A DNA stretch of 64,000 bases from Siphonodentalium dalli (GCA_032622095.1 CP136067.1:137861866-137925865), one strand, 5' to 3'; positions 44,398-55,689 are shown, counted from the stretch's first letter. Translations and numbers: made by a program. The notes: generated by a model from the letters alone, not told the origin.

Positions 44398-44789
44398 TAA
44401 CATGAACAACATTTCAAACAAACCAACACAGTAAAATATTGTTCAAATTACAACACAGTCTCCCAATAACAGCACACATCAGCGAGCGGGTGGAAATGGT
44501 CGACTTGAAGTGACGTAGGTGGTTCACATAATTTTATGCAGCGGGTGCTGCAGTTATTGCCTGATAAACTTTGGAAACGTTCGTGTAAACCGTATGGTGA
44601 TTAGTACTGCTTCATACGGGTGCTAATTGTGTGAATGTCGAGGGGTGTGGTTGTGTGGATTGATTCCTCTCGAAAGCACGCGCTCCGACGAGACAAGAAC
44701 TTACACCATTGAAGTACCGTTGTCTATAGTAATGCCCTAAATAATCGACTCCTTAACCACAGCAGAATTATGGGTAACTTTTCAGGATT
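44398..44789. other. No gene seen
   Basis: Unassigned sequence between two mobile elements. Confidence 0.35.
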
Positions 44790-45465
44790 TAGTCGGAAAT
44801 ATGAGATATTATATCTCGACTTCGATTCGTTCAATTTCACCGAGTTATATGTCAAATGAAAGCGAATTTTAACCCTTTCAGTGGCAAGTCCGATTTTTGT
44901 ATCAACCCATATACCCTGTGCCAATGCATACTCTTATATATGCGAGTCGACCATAGTTCGCGCATATATAAGAGAATGCATTGGCCTAACAATTTTTCAT
45001 CATTTGTTATTATTTTTTACAATATTTTACAATTTTAATAATTTTTTCTTATAATCTTTAACAGACTTATTTAAGTTATTTTGTAGGTTTAGTGCCAGGG
45101 AAACTTACGTTTTTCATGGGCATAGAAATTATTACTATGAATACTTGATGATAGTTTTGAGTTATAACATGCCCCTAAGGTTTTATCCAGTTTGTTTTTA
45201 AATTCGCTATATAGCATGCTTAAGCATACCCAATTAAAATTCAACCCAAAAAAAAATAAAAAAAATAAAATTTAGGGCCGATTTTACAGTCCGTAAATTA
45301 GGGCCGATGAGATCGGCCCCTGGCACTGAAACGGTTAATGCCAATATAATAATACACACCTGAGGATATTTTGGCTGCAATGATCGATTTCTAGAATTTA
45401 TTAGGGTTTTGATAGTGGGTGTGGTTTGGTCCGAAATCGGTCACTGGAACCTTTACTGGTATAGT
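44790..45465. mobile_element. Right-end fragment of the 6371-7469 type element, interrupted
   Basis: 44795-44868 (ATATCTCGACTTCGATTCG, TTCAATTTCACCGAG, TATGTCAAATGAAAG) and 45340-45465 (CACACCTGAGGATATTTTGG, CTGCAATGATCGATTTCT, ACTGGTATAG) match 7293-7469. The 471-bp TTAA element 44869-45339 separates the two parts. The left end of this copy is missing. Confidence 0.75.
44869..45339 (+). mobile_element. TTAACCCTTTCAGTG element (family B), copy 1
   Basis: The left end is TTAACCCTTTCAGTGGCAAG. The right end reads CCTGGCACTGAAACGGTTAA, inverted with few mismatches, with TTAA at both ends. It contains one palindrome (44920-44985, 66 bp, shortened centre), then a T-rich spacer, ATGCCCCTAAGG, poly-A tracts and two ATCGGCCC / GGGCCGAT blocks near the right end. 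It is a close relative of 61869-62353. The CCC-initiated terminus and TTAA suggest piggyBac-type mobilisation. Confidence 0.9.
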
Positions 45466-45699
45466 CTATATTGGTATTTTAGTAATTTTCCCCAGAGGCC
45501 TGTGTGCTGACTATCTAAAGGCAGTTTTTAATATTAACATTAGCATTATTCCTATACGAAAAATAAGTAGGATTTTTTTTTTAGCTTTGGAATAAAATGC
45601 TTTTGGGTCTTCTTGTCCACCCACCCCCTCAAACATGTCCAAAACAATGTTTTACCCACCGCCGCCCCCCTTAAGGTGACGTGTAGAAAATAATTTAAG
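45466..45699. other. No gene seen; T-run/CCCACCC patch
   Basis: Contains the CCACCCACCCCCTC and T9 patch at 45560-45680 related to the module at 2707. Confidence 0.4.
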
Positions 45700-45994
45700 A
45701 ACACTTCGAGGCTTGCAATCCAATCAGCACAATATAAGGTTTTGCTTCCAGCTATCTAACACTGTATCTAATGAGGAACACTACTATATATGGAACACGA
45801 CGAGAGAAAATCACAATTATCCAACACACAATATAATTGAGTGTAGCACTTGAACGAACTTCAATTCAATATCAAGAACACAATGTTCCTTTTGGGGTTT
45901 CCATGATTGCAGACCCGTACTCTCCATCGTGTTCTACGTGATACGATCCACTAAATGATCAGTGTCTTATTATGCGAGATACTCACCGAGACAA
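45700..45994. repeat. Diverged third copy of the 48.4-50.4 kb repeat (left part)
   Basis: ATAAGG..TGCTTCCA, ACTTCAATTCAATATCAAG and ATGATCAGTGTCTTATTATG CGAGA match 48425-48640. The repeat breaks off at GAGACAAATGTGA, where the element at 45995-46455 begins. Confidence 0.7.
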
Positions 45995-46455
45995 ATGTGA
46001 CCCACCATATCAAATCCAGTCGTTAGTCGGGATTTTGTTTACCCTGTGCCAATGCATTCTCTTATATATGCGAGTCGACCATAGGTCGCATCGCATATAT
46101 AAGAGAATGCATTGGCCTAACAATTTTTTACAATTTTAATAATTGTTTCTTGTATTCTTTAAATTTTTTATAATTTCACCCATACAGAGCCCCAGACAAA
46201 CATGAGCAGACGACACTCTTCTATATGCTTCTATATATGTGTGGGGCTCCCTGCAGGGTAATGGATGTTTTTTATTTTATGTCCTAAAAATTGTAAAAAA
46301 CATTTATTTAAAAAAAATGATAAAAAATTGTTATTCCAATGCATTCTCTTATATATGCGAGGCGACCTATGGTCGACTCGCATATATAAGAGAATGCATT
46401 GGCACAGGGTAAAACAATCCCGACTAACGACTGGATTTGATATGGCGGGTCACAT
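45995..46455. mobile_element. ATGTGACCC-TIR element (family C) with two 69-bp palindromes
   Basis: The left end ATGTGACCCACCATATCAAA continues TCCAGTCGTTAGTCGGGATT, and the right end is its near-perfect reverse complement ending GGCGGGTCACAT, giving inverted repeats of at least 45 bp. Interior palindromes are at 46048-46116 and 46335-46403 with CCCTGTG / CACAGGG on their outer sides, as in family A. The outer termini are unrelated to TTAACCC. It sits at the AAATGTGA position of a repeat that is uninterrupted at 48633 and 49553. No coding content. Confidence 0.88.
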
Positions 46456-46497
46456 ATGTGCTGCGGCTGCTTGATGTCTCCATGTAATTGTGTTGAT

Positions 46498-47868
46498 TTA
46501 ACCCTTTAATGACGGGAGTCATGCTGTGCTGTGCTGTGCTGTGACAGTGCATTCTCTTATACCCAACAATCAGCGGTATCGGTCCTATGTTGGTGTCGGG
46601 AGTATCGGTGCCGGTATCCCGACACCAGACCGAGATAGGACCGGCTCTTGTTCAGGGACGTTGCTAGAGGGTCTCCGTTGGGGGGTGTCCACCTTGAAAA
46701 AATCCAATTGCACCCCCCCCCCCCCCTTTGAATCAGAATCACATCAAAAACAAGTTTGCACCCCTTGCACCTGAGTAATCAGGCCGAATATCCTATATAT
46801 TCGTAAACCATTGTTCTATATTCCCGGTATGACAACATTCATATATTTTAACCTGAAAATTGCATAAATCCTAACATCTAGTAGTCTAACTCCAAACATA
46901 TGCACACGGCTACGGGCAAAAGACAAATGCACACCGGGCCGACCATAGTTGTTCGGACCGGTGCCGGTGTGAGAAAATTTTGAAAACTGTACAAGAAAAT
47001 CGCAAATCCTAGCATCTAGACTGGCCTCAACTGAAGCTTTCCTAGTGTTGGAAATTTAAAACTTCATAGCCCCCCCCCCAGGTTGGAAAATTCTCCACAA
47101 GTTTGACCAAATGTAGTAAAATATTGATTTGTTAAACTTGTTAGCAGTTTTGTATTGGCCAGGGGAGGGACAATGACACGAAATTTTTTGAAATCTGAAC
47201 AAGAAAATCGCAAAATCCTAGCATCTAGACTAGCCTCAAGCCTTCCTAGAGTTGGAAATTTCAAACCTGACACCCCCACTTAGGTTGGACAATTTCCAAC
47301 TGATGACAATTCCAATGACAATGTTGACCAAATGTATGACAATATTGTTTTCTTAAATTAACTAGCAGTAATTGACTGGCCACGGGGGAGGGACCAGGAC
47401 ACAAGCTTTCCAAGTGTTGGAAATTTCCAACCTGTCACCCCCCTAAGGTTGGACAATTTCCAACTGATGACCATTTTGACAAAAAATATGAAAATATTGG
47501 TCCAAAAACAATTAATCCCCGCCCCGACAAATTGTTTGAAAATCAAACTACAAGAACATTTTCAATCTATTGTTTGTGTGAAATTTCCAACTAATGTTTT
47601 GGCAGGTATGAAATTTCCAACTGTTGAAAATGTTTGACCAAAGTTGGGGGGTGTGAGACACCCCAAACCGCCCTGTCACCACGTCTCTGCTCTTGTTAAA
47701 CGATATAGAAATTTAAAACTATTAATACATTTTATAAAGATAGTGGATATGATGTTATTATGATATATGTGAGTCCCCATCGGGGGGCTCGCATATATAA
47801 GAGAATGCACTGGCTTACAAGGTCAAATTTATCGAAAATTCAGGAAGCTCCAGTCATGAAAGCGTTAA
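46498..47868. mobile_element. TTAACCCTTTAATGACGG element (family D) split by a hAT-like insertion
   Basis: The left end is TTAACCCTTTAATGACGGGA at 46498 and the right end is CATGAAAGCGTTAA at 47868. The left piece contains a (TGCTG)n stutter and half of a palindrome (GCATTCTCTTATA). The right piece has CTCGCATATATAAGAGAATG CACTGGCTTACAAGGTCAA, as in 30761-31039. Between them lie an inverted GTCGG patch (46572-46644) and the hAT-like element 46653-47689. It is disrupted and not mobile. Confidence 0.75.
46653..47689. mobile_element. 1.04-kb hAT-like element with perfect 8-bp target duplication
   Basis: Starts CAGGGACGTTGCTAGAGGG and ends CCTGTCACCACGTCTCTG. Flanking CTCTTGTT (46645-46652 and 47690-47697) is identical. 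It aligns along its length with 21681-22755, including CCTATATATTC, ACCTGAAAATT and the repeated GTTGGAAATTTCCAACC blocks. A C run lies near the left end (46714-46728) and another at 47071. Non-autonomous. Confidence 0.92.
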
Positions 47869-48409
47869 AAAATATTTATTCGTCCCAATTAATATTACAA
47901 TTATGATGAACAACATTTTGATGATGAGAACATAAATAGAATAGAACAAGGGGAGTAAGATCTAGCAGCAAGCAGATACATGTATCCGCATTTGTTGAGC
48001 TATCTCCTCGGGAAAGTGGAAAGATTGTAGAAATAAAGAAAGCGCGAAATGTAAGTGCATGGATAAACATTAGGTTTAATAAATGATGCTATGTTATGTA
48101 CGAATTTACAACATGTGTCGAAAGGATAAGCGGAATTGTGTTGACTTTTGTCATATCGAAATCCTGTCCCGAGGACAATATTTTGACCGATAAGTACTGT
48201 AAATATACCATATGTGCTATATATTGATGCTAAGCTAACATTAACAAATTTAAATCATAAACATTACATTGTAACACAAAGTATACGTGCAAAACATTTA
48301 CTGAACCTATTGATCCATGGCCTTTGGCTGTTTGAAGCCTGGAATTATGTTGGCTTTTGTCACATCGCAATCCGGTTCCAGGGATCAAAGTACGGTCTTA
48401 TATAGAGAT
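47869..48409. other. No gene seen; ends in a 90-bp sub-repeat
   Basis: 48315-48405 (CTTTGGCTGTTTGAAGCC, TTATGTTGGCTTTTGTCAC, CCGGTTCCAGGGATCAAAG) recurs at 48823-48930 and 49750-49850. No exon was recognised. Confidence 0.45.
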
Positions 48410-48550
48410 AAATTGTTTAATCACCAAGATATAAGGTGTCGCTTCCAATAATCTAACCGTGTAACCAACGACGAATAATATCGCTATATATGAAAATCGC
48501 GTTGTGCTAAAATCATAACTAACCAACATGCAAGATAATACTACTTAAAC

Positions 48551-49474
48551 GAATTTCAATGCAATATCAAGAACAAAATGTGCTCCACTAAATGATCAGA
48601 TGTCTTATTATGCGAGAACCTCACGCGAGACAAATGTGAGCCGACAGATTCCGTAGCTTCATATTACCTTTTTACTCCGACGTATTTCAATGCTGTTGAA
48701 GTATTTGTATTGATCATGCCACCAGCACAGCAATATAATTTAATGGTATATGGAGTATGATCGACAAAAGTTATTGACACTTACGTTTGAAACCTTTGAT
48801 TAGATGCCTGGAGATCACTGCTTTAAAGCCCTTGGCTGGTTGAAACCTAAAATTATGTTGGCTTTTGTCACATCGTAATCCGGTTCCAGGGATAAAAGTA
48901 GATCGCTACGAACGTTATATACTTTTATACGAGTTTAGATGCCATAGAAAAGACCGCTCCTCTTTACATGTCAGACACTAGGCCATACTTATCACAAATC
49001 ATTGGTGGGATATATACCGCGTATATATAGAGTTAAAATTACTTATCAGGAAATCAACTCACTGCATCCAAAAACCACCGTCCCAGACTCCCAGTTAAAG
49101 ACATATTATGGACTTAATTTGTTCAGGTACGTGAACGTGATAAATTAGTATTCAGGTGCTATGCCAACTTGGAGAATGTAGCATTCTGCTAACACCGCCC
49201 AAAATCTCAAAGAAATCTACCATATACAACTCCATAGAAAACACCGTCTGAACTACGCTCAATTGTAAATATTTACATCTCGATTCGGGACGCAACAATC
49301 GCCGATAAACTAACGCAAATGATTTCGCCATAGATACTCATTGCATTGAATTAATATATATGACGGTGTGTGTTGTAAATTTGGATTAATATTCATAAAA
49401 ATAACTACTTTGCGCAAGATTATTCTCCATTTCTATTTTATCACCCAACCGGAGTGTTTCACGTCACTTCAAAG
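48551..49474. repeat. 924-bp tandem duplication, copy 1
   Basis: Begins GAATTTCAATGCAATATCAA and runs through CTCACGCGAGACAAATGTGA, CTCATTGCATTGAATTAATA and TTTATCACCCAACCGGAGTG. Copy 2 follows directly. Identity is high, with substitutions and small indels. The content is non-coding. Confidence 0.9.
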
Positions 49475-50388
49475 GAATTTCAATGCAATATCAAGAATAA
49501 AATGTGCTCCACTAAATGATCAGATGTCTTATTATGCGAGAACCTCACGCGAGACAAATGTGAGCCGACATATTCCGTAGCTTCGTATAACCTTTTTACT
49601 CCGACGGATTTCAATGCTGTTGAAGTATTTGTATTGATTAAACCACCAGAACAGCAATATAATTTTAATAGTATATAGGGTATGATCGGCTAAGGTTATT
49701 GACACTTTCGGTTGAAACCTTTGATTAGATGCCTGGAGATCACTGCTTGAAAGCCATTGGCTGTTTGAAACCTAAAATTATGTTGGGCTTTTGTCACATC
49801 GTAATCCGGTTCCAGGGATCAAAGTAGATCAATACGCACGTTAAATACGTTTATACGAGTTTACATGCCATAGGAAAGACCGCTCCTCTTTACACGTCAA
49901 ACACTAGGCCATACTTATCACAAATCATTGGTGGGATATATACCGCGTATATATATAGAGTTAAAATTACTTATCAGGAAATCAACTCACTGCATCCAAA
50001 AACCACCGTCCCAGACTCCCAGTTAAAGACATATTATGGACTTAATTGTTCGGGTGCGTGAAAGTGATAAATTAGTATTCAGGCGCTATACCAACTGGGA
50101 GAATGTAGCATTCTACTAACATCGCCCAAAATATCAAAGAAATCGACCATACAACTCCATATAAAACACCGTCTGAACTACGCTCAATTGTAAATATTTA
50201 CATCTCGATTCGGGACGCAACAATCGCCGATAAACTAACGCAAATGATTTCGCCATAGATACTCATTGCATTGAATTAATATATAAGACTGTGTGTGTTG
50301 TAAATTTGGATTAATATTCATAAAAATAACTACTTTGCGCAAGATTATTCTCCATTTCTATTTTATCACACACGGAGTGTTTCACATC
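49475..50388. repeat. 924-bp tandem duplication, copy 2
   Basis: Same orientation as copy 1, offset 924 bp, ending TTTTATCACACACGGAGTG. Together with 45700-45994 it shows this repeat also exists dispersed. Confidence 0.9.
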
Positions 50389-51106
50389 TTCTCACTTTAA
50401 CAAATGACAAAGTTGCCACGATGAACGAATCAAGCAACCGACACGGAACAGCATTATAGTCTATATATAGTAAACAAAATTGTGTTAACAGATATTAGCG
50501 TTCGGTACTGGCTAACATTACCCCACTACAAGGCAACATGTTAAGTACAGGCTGATAGTGCACGCCAAGGCCATGCCAAAATTGCTTCACTACAACCAAA
50601 CAAGTAACAATAATAGCGAAATAACGGAGATTGTTTTGAAATTTTGAAATTCACAATATTCATTATCCGGGCTGCGTGATCTATAGTTTGGCAAGATCGC
50701 CCTTCCCCGTGAAATATTTGAAGAAGACTTTTAGCGTTGGCATGCAATATTAGCCTGAACTACATGAAGGCTAATATTTATTAACAAGTTTCCTTTACTA
50801 CAGTATAATGTAGGTCCGTATCGGATGTACCTTTGCGCGGATTACGAATTCAGAAATAGAACCAGCTCTGCCAATGCCGACTGTCGTATACGGTGGCTCT
50901 ATGGGCTATGTACGTACCGTCTGAGCCATCGGGGCCCGACAGAGAGTGGTCCATCTGTTGGGCTATCCTGGAACTAAAATCCAACCTAACACCCATCAAC
51001 AGGTTGAACGTTTTCTAGCATGATGTCCATTTTAGTTTTAAAAATTGACCAACAGTAGGAGTATATCCGACTTTTAGTCTCAAAACAACAAATATTAGTT
51101 GGACTA
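50389..51106. other. No gene seen
   Basis: Unassigned sequence with a near-palindromic GTGGTCC/GGGCCCGACAG patch near 50930. The minus-strand frame at 50541-50747 has no motif. Confidence 0.35.
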
Positions 51107-51645
51107 TTAAAAATACGGGCGGCGTTGGCGGTGGGTATGCTGTTAAAATATTCACCTCCGTCAAAAACCATCATAAACAGAAAGAATAGTAAAATAAAGA
51201 CAGACCTTGTTCTTATAGACTTATACCTATCAGAAATATGGCATAAACAGTATGTTATTGTCAAATGTTTTTCCTTTGTTATGTAAACAAAAGCAAAAAA
51301 CGTTACAGAACCTGGCTTTTGTTTAGATCCGGATATGGTAAACATAAAGAATATTTAACATATCTGTTACTGTTTTCCTGATATGGAAATAATAAAGAGC
51401 GTTCATATAATTTGTGTGTGATTGACCAATATAATTGCGCTGTGTTATGTAAACAGAAGCAAAACTTTTGTAACACGAGCAGGCTCTTGTTTACGTACAC
51501 CATCGTACGTCTTGACAATATACTATTTACGCGCTGATTATGTTTGGCATATGAACAAAACTATATATATTTTAATATTCCTTATGTTGATGGCGATTTG
51601 AAGAAATATGAATATGTCTGCAACGAACGCTGTCCGTGCCTTTAA
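51107..51645 (-). mobile_element. TTAA-flanked element, copy 4 of 4
   Basis: TTAA at 51107-51110 and 51642-51645. Left TTAAAAATACGGGCGGCGTT, right CGCTGTCCGTGCCTTTAA. Reverse orientation relative to 339 and 43869 and very similar to 33244-33766. The 119-residue minus-strand frame inside it is not preserved in the other copies. Confidence 0.88.
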
Positions 51646-51779
51646 ACTATCAGAAATAAAGACACACACAGTCCCTATCTCTGTCGCCACGCCGTGCGTC
51701 TAAAGCAGAACTATATACCCTGGTTGGTGTATGGAATAATGTCGGGCGTGGACCATGCCGTCTGCTAAGCAGGAATATT

Positions 51780-52030
51780 GAAACATAAATTGAGTAAAAT
51801 GGGGGAAATTGATGCCCCAAGAGGAGAAGTGATATATCCGCTATTTATATACGCACGCCTACTCGGAAATCCCATTCAGGGACAGAAACTTCTATAATTT
51901 TGTAACTGTATAATGAGTTTTGTTATCGCAAAAGGACGAGATGAGTTCAGATGGACTATCGATCCAATGCATTGGAATTAATAATGTCAATTTATTTCGT
52001 CTTGGAGGTTATCACATAAATAACACCTCG
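51780..52030. repeat. Partial copy of a ~180-bp local repeat
   Basis: ATTGAAACATAAATTGAGTA, AGGAGAAGTGATATATCCGC and AATGAGTTTTGTTATCGCAA AAGGACGAG are repeated at 52177-52355. The tail CCAATGCATTGGAATTAATA recurs at 52636. Confidence 0.75.
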
Positions 52031-52448
52031 TATACTAATCGAGTTGCGAACATGATAGCGCAAGTTTTGTTAACTGCAGCAGATAATTGTTTTAATATGC
52101 AAATCAAGGAAATTAATTCAAGAAAACGGCGTAATAATAAACAAAGATTCACAAAGTTATGTTGTACAACCAGTACAATATTGAAACATAAATAGAGTAA
52201 AATATGGGACATTGAAGTCACAAGAGGAGAAGTGAAATCCGCTATTTATATACACACACCAACTCGCAATTAAGCCTACGCGGAAATCGCACCAAGGGAC
52301 AGAATATTCCATAATTTTGTAAATGTAATGAGTTTTGTTATCGCAAAAGGACGAGCCGGAAGTTATTCTGGCATTTGAAAAATTAGCTGCCGTGATGCGT
52401 CTCCTGTTGATTATATGATTTGTTCTACACATGCCCCCACGCTATTGA
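52031..52448. repeat. 418-bp duplicated segment, copy 1
   Basis: From TATACTAATCGAGTTGCG to ACGCTATTGA. A near-identical copy lies 3659 bp downstream at 55690-56107. Frames on both strands are preserved in both copies, but this reflects recent duplication and is not evidence of selection. Confidence 0.92.
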
Positions 52449-53554
52449 TATACTTCTCTGTCGGAATGTTATGTAATTTATTTTCTGATGAACATTGCTC
52501 CGTTATGACGGAAATTACCCTCACCTCTGTTGAACCTGGAACCACTTTAGAAACACAAAACAGTAAAACCGACTAAACCCAATCGGAAATTGGGAAGATG
52601 GAAATGAAAATGAGTTCACATGGAATATCGATTCCATGCATTGGAATTAATAATGTCAATTCATTTACGACCAGGGGTCAATACTATGAACAATTTTATA
52701 CCTGTAAATACAAATTGTATTTATTAATTTGTAATTACAAATTTGTGTTAACTATCACGGTGGTTTCATAGTACAGGGAAAATTTAGCCGTATTATTGTA
52801 ATACCTTAAACTGGGCGAGAGGTGAAACCCCTAAAAGGCAGCTGTAAAACTTAGAAAAAACTAACTCACCACTCTGCTCCCATGCACCCGTTATCAATGT
52901 TATCTGAATACCAGTTCAAATTAGACGGACATGCATATAGAGCTAAAATAACTGACAACGATTTATATGGGGAAGTTACAATGCGTGCTATCATATTGTG
53001 AATAGTGATAACGCCGGTACTATGAAACGATGAGCTAACAAAATCTCGCATATTTCACAAAGATCTACTGATGATTATTGTAGATTGCTTACGGACAAAC
53101 CTTTGCCTGTGAGGGATTCACTATATATTGAATCACGCCAAGCCAAAGTTACCAAAGAAATAACCAATCATAAGTTGAGAGGTGATCACTTATCAGAGCT
53201 ATCCAATCGGTTCACGGATTGCTAAGTTGATGACCACTTGTCTGCGCAAAGTTAACAAATAAACTGTTCGTGTGTAGTGTGTGTATGTAAGTACAAGTCA
53301 GTGTAATAACGAGTACTACAACCAATTTGGTATCATTGTTTTTACAAATTACAATTTTACAACCATTCAGTTTGTGAAAATAAAATATTATTTTGATGGT
53401 ATAGCATTATATATATTGTGACCATCCTATGATTTCAAACTGATCCGTTACTCTTATTATAACACATCGAGGCAGTAACGTGGCTTCATTGTATCGGGGG
53501 GGGGGGTGTATCGAAGCAGGGACGTGCTAATGGTATCGGTTATAGGAGTGGTGG

Positions 53555-53839
53555 GGGCCCCCGGTGGTCCAGTCGGTCCAGGTGCATTACACCGTCACAG
53601 GCCGTCCAGTGTTGACGAAGCTGATTCGAACCCCGTCATATGGAGGGTGACCGGAATCGTGTATCTGGGCAAGTTTGTCAGTTGCTTTCCGGGGGGTCGG
53701 TGGTTTCTACACGCAGTGGGACGATTTCTCGGCGAAATCAAGCCTATGTGTGGTCTTTCCTCCACCCGTAAAATTGACAACGTCGTGTGTGGCCTAGCGG
53801 CTAGAACGACGATAAACCCTAATAAACCAAACCAAAGCA
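53555..53839 (+). mobile_element. tRNA-derived SINE with 13-bp target duplication
   Basis: The head carries an A-box-like TGGTCCAGTCGG (53565-53576) and a B-box GATTCGAACCC (53623-53633), the internal RNA polymerase III promoter layout. The body ends in CCCTAATAAACCAAACCAAA. Identical flanks ATAGGAGTGGTGG at 53542-53554 and 53840-53852 are the target duplication made by LINE-driven retrotransposition. The 127-residue frame over it is an artefact. A 3' fragment of the same SINE is at 30588-30671. Confidence 0.88.
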
Positions 53840-53852
53840 ATAGGAGTGGTGG

Positions 53853-55060
53853 TCATTTTATAATTTCAAACTGCTCCGATATCTTATAATATATCTAGAT
53901 AGGGACGTGGCTATATGGGCTCAGTTTGGCGATGGGGTGTCCATCCTATAATTTCCGTATGCACCCTTTGAATAAACAAAATGCCTATAAATTCCACATA
54001 GCGATGGAATCGTATATCAAGAGGAAAGTATTTTAATTTTCCTACGCTGATAACAAAAGTTAGTCAATATGACTAACATATGTTAGTCAAACGTTTTTCC
54101 TCAGGATGACTGATTTAGTTCAGCCAACATGACTGAGGCATAACATTAATCAAAATAACTAGGGTGATGTTAGTCATAACGACTAAGAAATGGGGATCCA
54201 AACGACTAATTAGTCAAAATTGCCAGGATTTAGTCATAACTTTTCTTAGTCAATTGGAAGGCGAAAATTAAGTTGCTGAATTATGTGCAAATAATTCCAA
54301 TACTTGACCAAAGTTACTCAAAATGTTTGTGACTAACACTAAGTTAGTCATATTTAATGAATATGTCCACCACAAGGGGGTGGACAACTTACTGTTACAG
54401 CTTGAAAATCAGAAGCCAACCGGGGTAAACAATTACATTTCACAGAAACAGAAGTTTCTAATTGAGGGATGGGGATACAGTTGGATATTGACGTTGGCGC
54501 ATCGAAGAGAACATCTTGCCACGTCACTGTATTTATGCTCTAGTCATTTGTGAAAACTGTGCTTGCATCTTCGTATTCGTGTCCTTTACCGTGACCAAAT
54601 GCATTCGCGTCGACTATTGAAACTCAAATGATAATCCGCCCATGACCATGAGTATCAATTACCTCGCAATGCTTTCTTGATCAAAAAATCATACTCACAT
54701 TGCGAACACGCGTCATTTTTATTTATTGTCATTTATGAACTATACTTGATCAAGACAACAACAACGAAATATCTCTAACCAATTACCAAAAGGCAGTATT
54801 TCTGGAAGAATGTGTCAGGCATCGTGTTCCCAAGACCACTATCGCCATGTCCCTGTTTATGAGATTTCCATTGATAACACATTTTCATAAGGGGGCTACA
54901 TCCCTGCGAATCAGATGATTATATGCTCCGGTTTAAGGATGTGAAAATCGACAATTTATGTTTGACACCTTATATAGACATTCTAGACAAGTTCCTTAAC
55001 GTTGTAACTTTCAATAACTTGGGTAATTTCAGTAGTTACAAGGAACACATACTGCTACCT
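53853..55060. other. No gene seen
   Basis: Contains a patch at 54060-54350 with many TTAGTCA/TGACTAA motifs in both orientations (for example TATGACTAACATATGTTAGT), a self-complementary low-complexity region. No convincing exon. Confidence 0.4.
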
Positions 55061-55689
55061 CACATCCAAGCTGACCCCCTAAGGTTAGACAATTTCTAAA
55101 TATAGGCCATTTCAATCCAAACTTTTGACCAAAGGAAGTAAATATGCAAATGTTGGTCTAAAACAAAAACACATACCCCCTAATAAATTGTTGGAAAAAC
55201 AAAATAACAGAACAAGTTCAACCTATTGTTGTTGTGAAATTTCCAATTCATGTTGTTTCAGGTATTAAATTTCCAGCTGTTGAACGTGTTGATAAAATGT
55301 TTGGGGGGAAGAAACATAACCCAACCCCCTTGTCGCGACGTCCCTGCATGTGGGTTGTACTTGAGATTTCCAGCTGACAAAATATTTTCACGAGGGGGTG
55401 AATCGTCCCCTTGTCGCCACGTCCCTGCGTATCATAGATGGATATATTATCCGGGTTAAGGGTGCGAAAACTGAAAAATTATGTTTCATAGTACTCGAAC
55501 ATTCTTTGTGATTGGAGATATTTGTAAATACAAAGAACACGTACTATTTGTGATTTATGTTTGTAATCGTAGGTTCATAGTATTGGCGGAATGATAAATT
55601 GTTATTTCTTACAAACAATTGTAGATTCTTACAAATATAAAGTTTCATAGTATTGACCCCAGATGGAAAGTGAGAAGGCAACGCCCTCA

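Larger units (their letters stand above)
53472..55429. mobile_element. Cluster of hAT-like termini
   Basis: Left-type ends occur at about 53472 (GGCAGTAACGTGGCTTC), 53516 (CAGGGACGTGCTAATGG) and 53900 (AGGGACGTGGCTATATGGG). Right-type ends occur at 55346 (GTCGCGACGTCCCTG) and 55429 (GTCGCCACGTCCCTG). The segment 55060-55346 matches the right part of the 21681 and 46653 elements. No 8-bp target duplication could be paired, so individual boundaries are uncertain. Confidence 0.55.
52674..55660. mobile_element. ~3-kb region with GGGGTCAATACTATGAA inverted ends
   Basis: The left end is GGGGTCAATACTATGAA at 52674 and the right end is TTCATAGTATTGACCCC at 55660. The inward neighbours on both sides contain short ACTATGAA/TTCATAGTA and TTGTAATTACAAAT-like blocks, giving loose inverted repeats of about 110 bp. 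The interior holds several hAT-like ends, a complete SINE and unassigned DNA. No transposase was recognised and no target duplication is evident, so this may be a composite structure and not a single element. Confidence 0.5.

Noticed and set aside
50986..51345. 119-residue minus-strand frame
   Set aside because: It falls mostly inside a TTAA element and is not preserved in the other three copies.
52157..52432. 91-residue minus-strand frame found identically open at 55816-56091
   Set aside because: Conservation is due to a recent 418-bp duplication; both strands are open and no motif is present.
53555..53640. A functional tRNA gene
   Set aside because: A and B boxes are present but the sequence does not fold into a plausible cloverleaf by eye, and it continues into a SINE body with a target duplication.
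53506..53889. 127-residue plus-strand frame with Gly/Pro-rich start
   Set aside because: It reads through a SINE and a hAT-like end; the SINE explains the sequence.
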